Source of the DNA: an uncultured beta proteobacterium
GTDB taxonomy: Bacteria; Pseudomonadota; Gammaproteobacteria; Burkholderiales; Burkholderiaceae_C
DNA: 14,450 nt
Assembly (NCBI GenBank): GCA_903958915.1
Contig: CAJBVC010000204.1
Coordinates: 1-14,450 of the forward strand
Direction of reading: 5' to 3'
Shown one piece after another: positions 1 through 7,089 of this stretch (the first letter of the stretch is position 1; each line of letters begins with the position of its first letter). The translations under genes and the position numbers were made by a program. The notes beneath the pieces were generated by a model. That model searched no databases. It saw nothing but the letters and a program-made list of their open reading frames with translations, and was not told the DNA's origin.

Positions 1-3000
1 ACCGACAGCAAGGGCAACTTCACGCTCACAGGAGCCAAGGGCGCGATCATCGGCAGCGGCGGCACCGATCTGTCCACCGGCAAGCCGTTCAAGGGCACGC
101 TCAAGGCTCCTGAGGGCTCGGCCATGCTCAACCCGCTGACCACGCTGCAGCAAGCCTTTGTGGAAACCGGACTGAGTGCAGATGCGGCCGAGAAGAAGGT
201 CACACAGGCTCTTGGGCTTGATTCCAGCAAGTTGGACCTCAACACCTTCGATCCGTTGGCCGTAGCCTTTGACTCCAGCGCCTCCAGCGAGGACAAGAGC
301 CTTGCTGCCAAGGTGCAGGCCGAGGCCGCCAAGGTGGCTAACCTGATGGTGACTGGCGCGCAAACGCTCACGGGTGCGGCCGGTGGCACCGACAAGCTCA
401 GCACCGGGCAGGCTGGAGACGCGCTGCTCAAGGCCATGGTCAATGCGATCAACAAGGATGCCGATGGCGTGGTGAGCCTGAGCGACACCACACTGCTGCA
501 AACCGTGATGAACGACGCTGTGGGGCAATCCGGCGACAGCGACCTCAGCGCAGCGTCCAGCAAGGTGGGCAGCATCGCCGAGGCGTTCTCGGCCATGTCG
601 GCGGCGGCGGCGAGCAACATCGACAAATCGGTGGCTGCCGGAGGCGATGTGGGCGCCATCATTGCCAACATTGCACAGTCGCAGGTAGTGGCGCAGGGTG
701 AAATGGCCGACAGGATGCAGGCGGCCGCTGGCAATGGCGATATGTCGGGCATGCAGTCAAGCTACACCGGCTCGGCCTTTGATACGGCAGCCAACAAGGC
801 CACGATCGGAGACCTCAACCCCAACAGCGCGGCGGATGACGCCAGCACTAACCAAAGTAATGCCGAAGCGGCCCCCGTGGTGACTGAGACCACCTCAGGT
901 GGCAGCAGTTCTGGCGGCGACACGGGTAGTGGTTCTGGCGGCACCGGGTCTGGCGGCAGCGGTAGTTCCGACACCACCGCACCAACCCTGTCTTCTTCGA
1001 CCCCTGTTGACAATGCCACAGCCGTTGCCGTCGGTGCGAATGTCGTGCTGACCTTCAGCGAGAGCGTCACAGCCGTGACCGGCAAGAACGTGGTGATCCA
1101 CAAAACCTCCGATGACAGCGTAGTCGCCAGTATTGATGCCGCCGATTCGAAAATCTCCATCGCAGGTGGGGTTGTCACGATCAATCCGAGCGCCAATCTG
1201 GCCAACGGCACCGAGTATTACGTGCTGGTGGATGCAGGTGCCTTCAAGGATGCGGACAACAATGACTTTGCGGGTCAAGCCAGCAAGACGGCCATCAGCT
1301 TTACCACAGCCCAACTTGATGCGCCCAACGGCCCAGGCGCCATCACGCTCGACACAAGCTCCAAATCTTCCACTTCGACCACGAGCACTGCCTTTCACAC
1401 CCAAGTCGTCGTGCGTGTCGCTCTTTCGGCGGCAGGCACCGTGGGCGATGTCATCAATGTGTATGAAGGTAGCACCCTGCTGGGGACCTCGACTCTATTC
1501 CTCGTAAAGAACTATGCTGGAACAATCTTTCCGTGGAAAGCTGGCGATACGATGTCGGTGGTGTTGTCTGCGACATTGGCACCTGGCGAGCATGTGCTGA
1601 CGGCCACCACCACCGCCGTCGGAACGACCACTGAGTCAAAACCGTCTGCCCCAATCACACTTACGGTAGAGGTAGGTACCACCACTGTCGGCACCGATGG
1701 CAACGACACGCTCACGGGCGACAACGTTGCCACCTATCCGGGCCAGGTTGACTATATCGATGGTGGCACGGGCGACGACACCATCACCGGCGGCGCTGGT
1801 CCAGACGTGCTCAAGGGCGGCGAGGGTAACGATGTCTTTGTGGTCAAGGACTTCAAAGATGTGTTTTTCTACGGTGGTGCCGCTGAGGTCATTGATGGTG
1901 GCGCTGGCGATGACACCTTGCGTTTCAATGTGGCGGATAACTACGACACCTATAACTTCCCGTTCAGCGGCATCGAGACCATAGAGCTAAATGCGGCGGA
2001 CAGCACCAAGTCGTGGGGGCTCACCATTCGCTCGATCACCGGCGCGGCCGCGAACACTCTGACCGTGAAAGCAGGTACGGGCATCACGCTGACCAATTCA
2101 ATGCAAATTCAGGCCGACTTGGTCACCGACTCGACGCAAAAGCTGGTGGTTCCCGCCAACCTCACCAGTGGAATCATGCGTATCCTCGGCACTTCTGGTG
2201 ACGATTCCCTGCAGGGCGGCGCCGGCAATGACTATATTTTCGCCGGTCCGGGGAAAGACTATGTCAATGGTGGTGATGGGAACGACGAGTTCATCTACAA
2301 AACGTCTGACGGATCCATCAAGGATGAAAGTTACATCGGCGGTGCCGGCGCAGATACCTTGAAGCTTTTTGTACCGTTCACAACCACCAATGGCTACACC
2401 ACCTACCAGGATATGAAGGACGGTGAATACATTGACCTGCGTCCCTCGGCGATGACTCTAACGGACATTGAAACCATCGACACTCGTACCTCCGCAGGCG
2501 TTGAGCGCGTGACCATGGACTATGGCCAGCGTAGGGCTTTTGCGGGCTCAGGCTCAACGATGATTCAAAACGGGCCAGATTTCAAAGCCGGTGCCAACGA
2601 TTTTCTGTATCTGACAGCGCTGCCATCGAGCCAACACGTGTACGTACAGTCCTCCAGCAGCAACTCCTACAACCCGACGCAGGTGCTGGTTTTCGATAAA
2701 AACTCTCACGACATCATTCTGGAGGAATACGTCAACAACGAGTTTCACCAGGACCAACTGGACCTGCGCAAAGTGTTAAAGGATGGTGCCTTTGTCTCTA
2801 ACGAAGCTGGCGGCTTGTTTATGCCGTTAAACAGCGGCAACAATGCCATCGACAATGCGTTTTACTATCTCGTGCAGTGGGACTATGCCCCGGAAACGCT
2901 GGCATCCATTGCCGCCACGTTCAGCGGAAAATTGGCAGTGGACGAACAGGTTTTATGCATTAACACCTATAAAGAACACGTCTTTGTTTCCGGCGGCACA

Positions 3001-4305
3001 AGCTATGACCGGCACGGTTTTCAGGTTGTGCGGGTGGAGAACGTTGCTGGCACCATGACCCCTACACTCATTGTGCGAACCTCCGGCAATGTGATCAACA
3101 ACGTCTGGGTAGACGACTACAGTAAAGGTCTTTTTGATGGTGTCGTTGAAGACAAAGACTTTGTAGTGGGTGCGTTTTCATCCAAGGCGGTGATTCCGCC
3201 ACTCCTGGGTGCGTCTACACCAGCAGACGATGGCACGGCGGTGGTACCGGAGAATAACCTGGAGTTGAGGTTCAATGAAGTCATCAAAGCCGGCAGCGGC
3301 AATATCGTGATCACCAACGCCCTGGACGGCACTGACACCCGCACCATCGCCGTGACCGACACGACCCAGGTAACGATTAGCAACAATGTGGTGACCATCA
3401 ACCCGACCAAAGACTTGCTGGGGTTAGGCACCTACAACATCACCATGGCCAGCGGCGTCATCACCGACGCCTACAACAACGCCTTTGCCGGCATCAGTGA
3501 TGCCACCACGTTGAACTTCACCACGTCGGCGGAAACCACACCGCCGACACTGGCTTCGTCCTCGCCGACGGATGGTGCGGCTGGACTCATTGCCAGCACC
3601 GCTAAGATTGTTCTGAACTTCAGCGAGGACGTGAAGGCTGGCACCGGAAACATTGTCTTGACCAGCACCACAAAGGCGGCCAACAGTGTGACCATCGCTG
3701 TAGGCGACCCGCAGGTGGTGATGAGCGGCAAAACCGTCACCATCACTCCCACTGGCGGACTGAAAGATTGGAACCACTACAACTTGACGATGGCTGCCGG
3801 CGTGATCGAGGACCTGGTTGGCAACGACTATGTTGGCATCAGCGAGGCAAGCACTCTCAACTTTACGACTACCGGTTCAAATCCATATAGTTCCATGCTG
3901 GGGCTCAAGATGTCGAGCAACGGCGCCGCAAGTGGACTGGTGTTTGCATTCTGGGACATCAACGGTTCGGGTACAGCCGGCGATACCGTTAATACAGTGG
4001 ATGACAAATACAAGTGGAGCGAATTCGCTACGGCCATTACCAATTTCAATGCCTCCAACGGCACAGGTCCCGATATCCGCATGGCCACCCTGCAGGAACT
4101 GTATGCTTTGCTGGCCGACTCTAGCATGCAGCCATTTTGGGCAGTTACCGGTGATCCTTACTACTGGACCTCTAGCGACGCTGGTTTTACGCCGATAAAT
4201 AATGACACCGGCCACAATTTTGTGGGGTTGCCAACTGGCGGAAGTTCTGGCGGATACGACAATGATCTTTACCCCGTTGTGGTCCTGATCGGTCTTGGCC
4301 CTTGA
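1..4305 (+). CDS. Large Ig-like/RTX surface or secreted protein, 5' end missing
   Basis: The frame is open from base 1, so the gene starts upstream; the first ATG (124) lies inside a conserved-looking stretch (DLSTGKPFKGTL...NPLTTLQQAF) and is not a start. It ends with tandem in-frame stops TGA TAA (4303-4308). Order of parts by nucleotide: Ala-rich, probably helical region about 290-840; Gly/Ser linker 895-969; SbsA-type Ig-like domain 979-1308 (APTLSSSTP ... LTFSESV ... ISFTT); another Ig-like segment about 1330-1680; RTX nonapeptide block 1687-1926; beta-rich spacer; second RTX block 2188-2370; unassigned segment 2371-3190; two tandem SbsA-type Ig domains 3196-3528 and 3541-3873; C-terminal Lcl_C/DUF1566-like domain 3895-4302 (MATLQELYALL, then YYWTSS). 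Such proteins are usually calcium-stabilised adhesins or biofilm proteins exported by type I secretion. That role is inferred: the signal region is off the window and no transporter gene is adjacent. At least 1434 residues are encoded here, with a single cysteine. Confidence 0.85.
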   Translation, partial: TDSKGNFTLTGAKGAIIGSGGTDLSTGKPFKGTLKAPEGSAMLNPLTTLQQAFVETGLSADAAEKKVTQALGLDSSKLDLNTFDPLAVAFDSSASSEDKSLAAKVQAEAAKVANLMVTGAQTLTGAAGGTDKLSTGQAGDALLKAMVNAINKDADGVVSLSDTTLLQTVMNDAVGQSGDSDLSAASSKVGSIAEAFSAMSAAAASNIDKSVAAGGDVGAIIANIAQSQVVAQGEMADRMQAAAGNGDMSGMQSSYTGSAFDTAANKATIGDLNPNSAADDASTNQSNAEAAPVVTETTSGGSSSGGDTGSGSGGTGSGGSGSSDTTAPTLSSSTPVDNATAVAVGANVVLTFSESVTAVTGKNVVIHKTSDDSVVASIDAADSKISIAGGVVTINPSANLANGTEYYVLVDAGAFKDADNNDFAGQASKTAISFTTAQLDAPNGPGAITLDTSSKSSTSTTSTAFHTQVVVRVALSAAGTVGDVINVYEGSTLLGTSTLFLVKNYAGTIFPWKAGDTMSVVLSATLAPGEHVLTATTTAVGTTTESKPSAPITLTVEVGTTTVGTDGNDTLTGDNVATYPGQVDYIDGGTGDDTITGGAGPDVLKGGEGNDVFVVKDFKDVFFYGGAAEVIDGGAGDDTLRFNVADNYDTYNFPFSGIETIELNAADSTKSWGLTIRSITGAAANTLTVKAGTGITLTNSMQIQADLVTDSTQKLVVPANLTSGIMRILGTSGDDSLQGGAGNDYIFAGPGKDYVNGGDGNDEFIYKTSDGSIKDESYIGGAGADTLKLFVPFTTTNGYTTYQDMKDGEYIDLRPSAMTLTDIETIDTRTSAGVERVTMDYGQRRAFAGSGSTMIQNGPDFKAGANDFLYLTALPSSQHVYVQSSSSNSYNPTQVLVFDKNSHDIILEEYVNNEFHQDQLDLRKVLKDGAFVSNEAGGLFMPLNSGNNAIDNAFYYLVQWDYAPETLASIAATFSGKLAVDEQVLCINTYKEHVFVSGGTSYDRHGFQVVRVENVAGTMTPTLIVRTSGNVINNVWVDDYSKGLFDGVVEDKDFVVGAFSSKAVIPPLLGASTPADDGTAVVPENNLELRFNEVIKAGSGNIVITNALDGTDTRTIAVTDTTQVTISNNVVTINPTKDLLGLGTYNITMASGVITDAYNNAFAGISDATTLNFTTSAETTPPTLASSSPTDGAAGLIASTAKIVLNFSEDVKAGTGNIVLTSTTKAANSVTIAVGDPQVVMSGKTVTITPTGGLKDWNHYNLTMAAGVIEDLVGNDYVGISEASTLNFTTTGSNPYSSMLGLKMSSNGAASGLVFAFWDINGSGTAGDTVNTVDDKYKWSEFATAITNFNASNGTGPDIRMATLQELYALLADSSMQPFWAVTGDPYYWTSSDAGFTPINNDTGHNFVGLPTGGSSGGYDNDLYPVVVLIGLGP
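895..969 (+). repeat. Gly/Ser-rich low-complexity linker coding repeat
   Basis: About 25 codons encode almost only Gly and Ser (with Asp and Thr), built from recurring GGT/GGC/AGT/TCT codons. They separate the Ala-rich N-terminal part from the first Ig-like domain. It is most simply a flexible interdomain linker. Simple codon repeats like this can expand or contract between strains. Confidence 0.7.
1687..1926 (+). repeat. RTX calcium-binding nonapeptide block 1
   Basis: The translation contains successive GGxGxDxxx-type units: GTDGNDTLTG, IDGGTGDDTITGGAGPD, LKGGEGNDVFVV and IDGGAGDDTLRF. This is the hemolysin-type calcium-binding signature, which folds into a parallel beta-roll when calcium binds outside the cell. 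The array is interrupted by two short non-repeat inserts (NVATYPGQVDY and a KDFKDVFFYGG stretch). The repeat is at protein level; the DNA is not a clean tandem repeat. Confidence 0.85.
2188..2370 (+). repeat. RTX calcium-binding nonapeptide block 2
   Basis: A second, shorter block contains GTSGDDSLQGGAGNDYIF, VNGGDGNDEFIY and, after a gap, IGGAGADTLKLF. It has the same beta-roll signature as block 1, from which it is separated by about 85 residues of beta-rich spacer (IETIELNAAD and onward). Confidence 0.8.
3196..3873 (+). repeat. Two tandem SbsA-type Ig-like domains
   Basis: Two consecutive modules of about 111 residues (3196-3528 and 3541-3873) share the same landmarks. Each opens with PP.L..S.P.D, followed by a hydrophobic strand with FNE or FSE, then a GxGNIV motif, V.I.P, then YN(I/L)TMA.GVI.D, and closes with LNFTT. 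The first Ig domain at 979-1308 is a more distant copy. These are bacterial Ig-like 'Big_5'-class modules typical of stalk regions of surface proteins. The DNA copies have diverged enough that recent duplication is unlikely. Confidence 0.75.
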
Positions 4306-4489
4306 TAAGCGGTTGGCGGTCCTCAGCGTCATGGGCAAGCCGCGCTAACGCACGAACGCTCTAGAATCGGCCAGCGAGGCCCGTCTCATGGTCGAGACGG
4401 GTTCGCGTTTGCGCCTGGGATCTGCCGTCGTCTCGATGGGTGTCGGGCAATTGTTCGAATCCATTGGCGTGGGACGTGTCCAGGCTTTG
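4306..4489. other. Intergenic region between adhesin gene and methyltransferase gene
   Basis: These 184 bases hold no convincing gene. I see no T-tract terminator after the adhesin stop. A TAGAAT hexamer at 4362-4367 resembles a sigma-70 -10 box, but no good -35 box sits 16-18 bases upstream. A perfect 8-bp inverted repeat follows at 4380-4401. The frame of the next gene stays open back to an ATG at 4388, so the region could instead encode 34 extra N-terminal residues; I judge this less likely. Confidence 0.4.
4380..4401 (+). promoter_or_regulatory. Perfect 8-bp hairpin with an ATG in its loop
   Basis: The arms CCCGTCTC (4380-4387) and GAGACGGG (4394-4401) are exact reverse complements around the 6-base loop ATGGTC. 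No T-run follows, so it is not a typical intrinsic terminator. The loop holds the upstream in-frame ATG (4388) of the methyltransferase frame, and a GAGG sits just 5' at 4376-4379. In mRNA this could hide that start or be a regulatory stem; its function is unknown. Confidence 0.4.
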
Positions 4490-5263
4490 ATGAGCGACTC
4501 AGAAATGGTTGGATTGCAAGGCTGGTTCCAGACCCCGGCAGGGCGCAGCCTGCTGGCGTGGCACCAGATGCAGGTCGACACTGCGGTGGCCGACATCTTT
4601 GGCTACCACGCATTGCAGTTGGGTGTGCCAGAGCTGCGCGGCTTGCAGGCCAATCGCATGCCGCACCAATGGCTCGCGCTGGACAGTGATTTACCCACCA
4701 TTGGCGATGCAGGCAACAGGCCGTCGTTGCAGTGTGACTTTACGGCCTTGCCGTTTCCAGCCGCCAGCCTCGACCTGCTGGTGCTGCCCCACACACTTGA
4801 ATTGAGTGCCGACCCGCACGCCACGTTGCGCGAGGTAGAGCGTGTGCTGGTGCCAGAAGGGCGGGTCGTGATTTGCGGCTTCAACCCGCTGAGCCTCTGG
4901 GCCTTGCGGCAGCATCGACAGCACTTGATGCGAAAGCTCGGTGCCAGCAGTGCGCTGTTTCTTCCTGACTGTGGTGAGTTCATTGGCTATTGGCGACTGC
5001 GCGACTGGCTGCGTTTGTTGAGCTTCGAGGTCGAGGTGGGTCATTTTGGCTGCTACCAGCCGGCATTGCGCAGCGAGGCATGGTTTGCCCGCTTCCAATG
5101 GATGGACCGCCTGGGCGCGCGCTGGTGGCCGATTTTGGGGGCTGGGTATTTTTTGGTGGCGGTCAAGCGGGTGCGCGGCCTGCGTTTGCTCGGCCCGGCC
5201 TGGAAAGCTGCGCCTGCGCGGGCAGCCACGTCGGTGACGGTTGCCAATCGCAACCATGACTAA
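4490..5263 (+). CDS. SAM-dependent methyltransferase-like protein (Methyltransf_11 type)
   Basis: This 257-residue protein resembles the class I SAM methyltransferases encoded next to rnhA in Burkholderiales; the substrate is unknown. Visible signatures are [13 protein letters not shown] near the N-terminus, [20 protein letters not shown] at about 82-101 (post-motif acidic residue and core strand), the helix [20 protein letters not shown] at about 113-132, and [10 protein letters not shown]. The usual glycine-rich motif I is degenerate ([14 protein letters not shown]), so activity cannot be assumed. I chose ATG 4490 because AGG lies 5 bases upstream and because family members, as I recall them, begin about 10 residues before WF.TP.G. 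ATG 4388 would add 34 residues and sits in a hairpin loop. The stop overlaps the upstream candidate ATG of rnhA (ATGACTAA), so the two genes are likely cotranscribed. Confidence 0.75.
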   Translation: MSDSEMVGLQGWFQTPAGRSLLAWHQMQVDTAVADIFGYHALQLGVPELRGLQANRMPHQWLALDSDLPTIGDAGNRPSLQCDFTALPFPAASLDLLVLPHTLELSADPHATLREVERVLVPEGRVVICGFNPLSLWALRQHRQHLMRKLGASSALFLPDCGEFIGYWRLRDWLRLLSFEVEVGHFGCYQPALRSEAWFARFQWMDRLGARWWPILGAGYFLVAVKRVRGLRLLGPAWKAAPARAATSVTVANRNHD

Positions 5264-5272
5264 AGACACAAC

Positions 5273-5279
5273 AGAGGAA
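5273..5279 (+). promoter_or_regulatory. Ribosome binding site deciding the rnhA start
   Basis: AGAGGAA lies 6 bases before the TTG at 5286. It is much better than anything in front of the alternative in-frame starts ATG 5256 and TTG 5241, and it supports TTG 5286 as the rnhA initiation codon. Confidence 0.6.
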
Positions 5280-5285
5280 TATGCG

Positions 5286-5735
5286 TTGAATAAAGTGGTT
5301 ATCTATACCGATGGCGCGTGCAAGGGAAACCCGGGCCCCGGGGGCTGGGGTGTTTTGATGCGATCGACCGACGGCTCGGTGAAGGAGCTGTCCGGCGGAG
5401 AGCGCGAGACCACCAACAACCGCATGGAGATGATGGCAGTGATCCAGGCGCTGTCAGCACTCAAACGCCCGTGTGAGGTGACCCTGCATCTGGACAGCCA
5501 GTACGTGCTCAAGGGCATCACGGAGTGGTTGGCGGGCTGGAAGGCCAAGGGCTGGAAAACGGCCGCCAAGCAGCCGGTCAAGAACGTCGACCTGTGGCAA
5601 CAGCTGGACCAGCTGGTGAGTCAAGCGGGTCACCGCATCGACTGGCGCTGGGTCAAGGGCCATGCAGGCGACCCCGGCAATGAACAGGCCGATGCGTTGG
5701 CCAACCTCGGTGTGGTACAGGCTTCGCAACGTTAG
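5286..5735 (+). CDS. rnhA: Ribonuclease HI
   Basis: Cytoplasmic endonuclease that cleaves the RNA strand of RNA-DNA hybrids, removing primers and R-loops. The 149-residue product matches the E. coli enzyme along its length. It carries [32 protein letters not shown], the basic handle region [16 protein letters not shown] and [18 protein letters not shown]. The DEDD metal-binding residues are present as D9, E48, D70 and D136, with the catalytic-loop His at 126. The TTG start is chosen for its ribosome binding site and because [10 protein letters not shown] then aligns with the N-terminus of the E. coli protein. ATG 5256, overlapping the preceding stop, would add 10 residues ([10 protein letters not shown]) and cannot be excluded. 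The gene follows the methyltransferase gene directly, and the pair is probably one transcription unit. No dnaQ follows, although that is a common arrangement in the order. Confidence 0.93.
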   Translation: MNKVVIYTDGACKGNPGPGGWGVLMRSTDGSVKELSGGERETTNNRMEMMAVIQALSALKRPCEVTLHLDSQYVLKGITEWLAGWKAKGWKTAAKQPVKNVDLWQQLDQLVSQAGHRIDWRWVKGHAGDPGNEQADALANLGVVQASQR

Positions 5736-5835
5736 CGGCACTCAACCCAGCAACGGAGTTTTCCGAACTGGTACATTGCCTTCTCTGGTGCGCCCGGGTG
5801 CGCATCTCCCGAATTTGAGAGAGTTGTATTGCTTC

Positions 5836-7089
5836 ATGAAACTATCCATCCCCATACCATTGCACATCGCCGCACTCACTTTCGCTGCAGTTTTGGCCGG
5901 ATGCGGCGCAAAAGAGGCGGGTGGTAACGGGTCCTCCATCGGCAGTGCACCGGCCGCTTCGGGCGCCAGTGCCCCGGTTGCCGCGGGTGGACCGGTAGCG
6001 GGTGGTAGGTCAGGAGGCGGCGGCGCCGGCCCGGTGTCGATTACGACAGTGGAGGCCAAACGACGCAGTTTTGAGATCACTCTGGAGGCGGTGGGCGTAG
6101 TCACGCCGGTGACCAGTGTCGAAGTCAAACCCCAGGCCAGTGGCGTGGTCACCCAGGTGCATGTCCAGGAGGGCCAGTTTGTACGTGCCGGTGCCATGTT
6201 GTTTAGCCTGGACAGTCGCGCCGACGAGACCAACGTGTCAAAAATGCGGGCACAGTTGGCCAAAAATGAGGCCACGCTGGCCGATGCACAGCGTCAGTTT
6301 GCGCGTAGCCGCGAGTTGCTGGACAAGAACTTCATCTCGCAAGGCGCACTCGACACCAGCCAGACGCAGGTCGAGGCGCAGCGGGCCGCGGTGGCCGCTG
6401 ACCGCGCTGCCATCGACGCTGCGTTGGTGGCGCTGTCCTACACCCGCGTCAAGGCGTCGGTCGCGGGTCGGCTGGGTGCTGTCAATGTGTTTGCAGGCAC
6501 GTCGGTGCAAGCCAACCAGACGCCGTTGGTCACCATTACGCAGCTTGATCCGGTTAACGTCAGTTTCAATTTGCCGCAGCGCAATTTGGGCATGGTGCTG
6601 GCTGGCCTGACGGAGGGCGGTGCGACCGTGAAGGCGCGTCTGCCCGAGGACAAGAAAACGCTGACCGGCAAGCTGCTGTTTGTCGACAACGCAGTCGATG
6701 CCGTGACCGGTACGGTCAAGGCGCGGGCGCGCTTTGCTAACGCGGATAGCGCGTTGTGGCCAGGTGCTTTTGTCAGGGTGTCGTTTGTGGCTGACACCCT
6801 GAAAGATGCTACGGTGATTCCCACCGCTGCCATTGTGCAGAACACGCGAGGCTCCATCGTGTATGTGGTCGACAAAGGCAAGGCGCTGTCGCGGCCGGTT
6901 CAGATGCTAGCCACGCAGGGTGAAGAAACAGCGGTGACGGGTGTTTCGGCGGGTGACAAAGTGGTGCTCGAGGGGCGGCAAAACCTGCGTCCTGACGTTG
7001 CGGTCGTGGAGCGCGCACCGGAGGCCAAGGCGCCCGCAAAGGGGGCCTCCGCGGCTGCGCCGGCCCAAGCCGCGAGCGCAACGCCATGA
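5836..7089 (+). CDS. RND efflux periplasmic adaptor (membrane fusion lipoprotein)
   Basis: This 417-residue AcrA/MdtA-type adaptor links the inner-membrane RND pump to an outer-membrane channel. It begins MKLSIPIPLH with a lipoprotein signal and lipobox LAGC (Cys23); the +2 residue is Gly, not Asp. A Gly/Ala/Ser-rich linker (about 25-70) precedes the barrel and lipoyl half-motif (VEVKPQASGVVTQVHVQEGQ). A coiled-coil hairpin follows at about 130-205, then the second lipoyl half, the beta-barrel (LDPVNVSFNLPQ ... GTVKARARF) and the membrane-proximal domain. The C-terminal tail is Ala/Pro/Lys-rich. ATG 5836 is chosen because it places the signal peptide at the N-terminus; the frame is open further upstream into rnhA, but that part looks non-coding. 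The nearest Shine-Dalgarno-like sequence is GAGAGAG at 5817-5823, rather far away. Its stop overlaps the permease start as ATGA. Pump substrates cannot be read from the sequence. Confidence 0.92.
   Translation: MKLSIPIPLHIAALTFAAVLAGCGAKEAGGNGSSIGSAPAASGASAPVAAGGPVAGGRSGGGGAGPVSITTVEAKRRSFEITLEAVGVVTPVTSVEVKPQASGVVTQVHVQEGQFVRAGAMLFSLDSRADETNVSKMRAQLAKNEATLADAQRQFARSRELLDKNFISQGALDTSQTQVEAQRAAVAADRAAIDAALVALSYTRVKASVAGRLGAVNVFAGTSVQANQTPLVTITQLDPVNVSFNLPQRNLGMVLAGLTEGGATVKARLPEDKKTLTGKLLFVDNAVDAVTGTVKARARFANADSALWPGAFVRVSFVADTLKDATVIPTAAIVQNTRGSIVYVVDKGKALSRPVQMLATQGEETAVTGVSAGDKVVLEGRQNLRPDVAVVERAPEAKAPAKGASAAAPAQAASATP

Noticed and set aside
895..1404. Minus-strand frame opposite the Gly/Ser linker and first Ig domain of the adhesin
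   Set aside because: It arises from the repetitive GGT/GGC codons read backwards; no start signal or motif.
1687..2370. Possible DNA tandem repeat or CRISPR-like array in the glycine-rich region
   Set aside because: The periodicity is at protein level (RTX nonapeptides); the DNA units vary and there are no constant repeats with spacers.
4303..4360. Terminator after the adhesin gene
   Set aside because: Short GCGG/CCGC matches exist near 4309-4343, but the stem is poor and no T-tract follows.
5789..5804. Inverted repeat TGCGC-CCGGGT-GCGCA between rnhA and the adaptor gene
   Set aside because: Only 5-bp arms and no following T-run; not a credible intrinsic terminator or clear operator in GC-rich DNA.
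5662..5835. Upstream extension of the adaptor gene into rnhA
   Set aside because: The added 58 residues would bury the lipoprotein signal peptide inside the protein and overlap rnhA; ATG 5836 gives a normal secreted adaptor.
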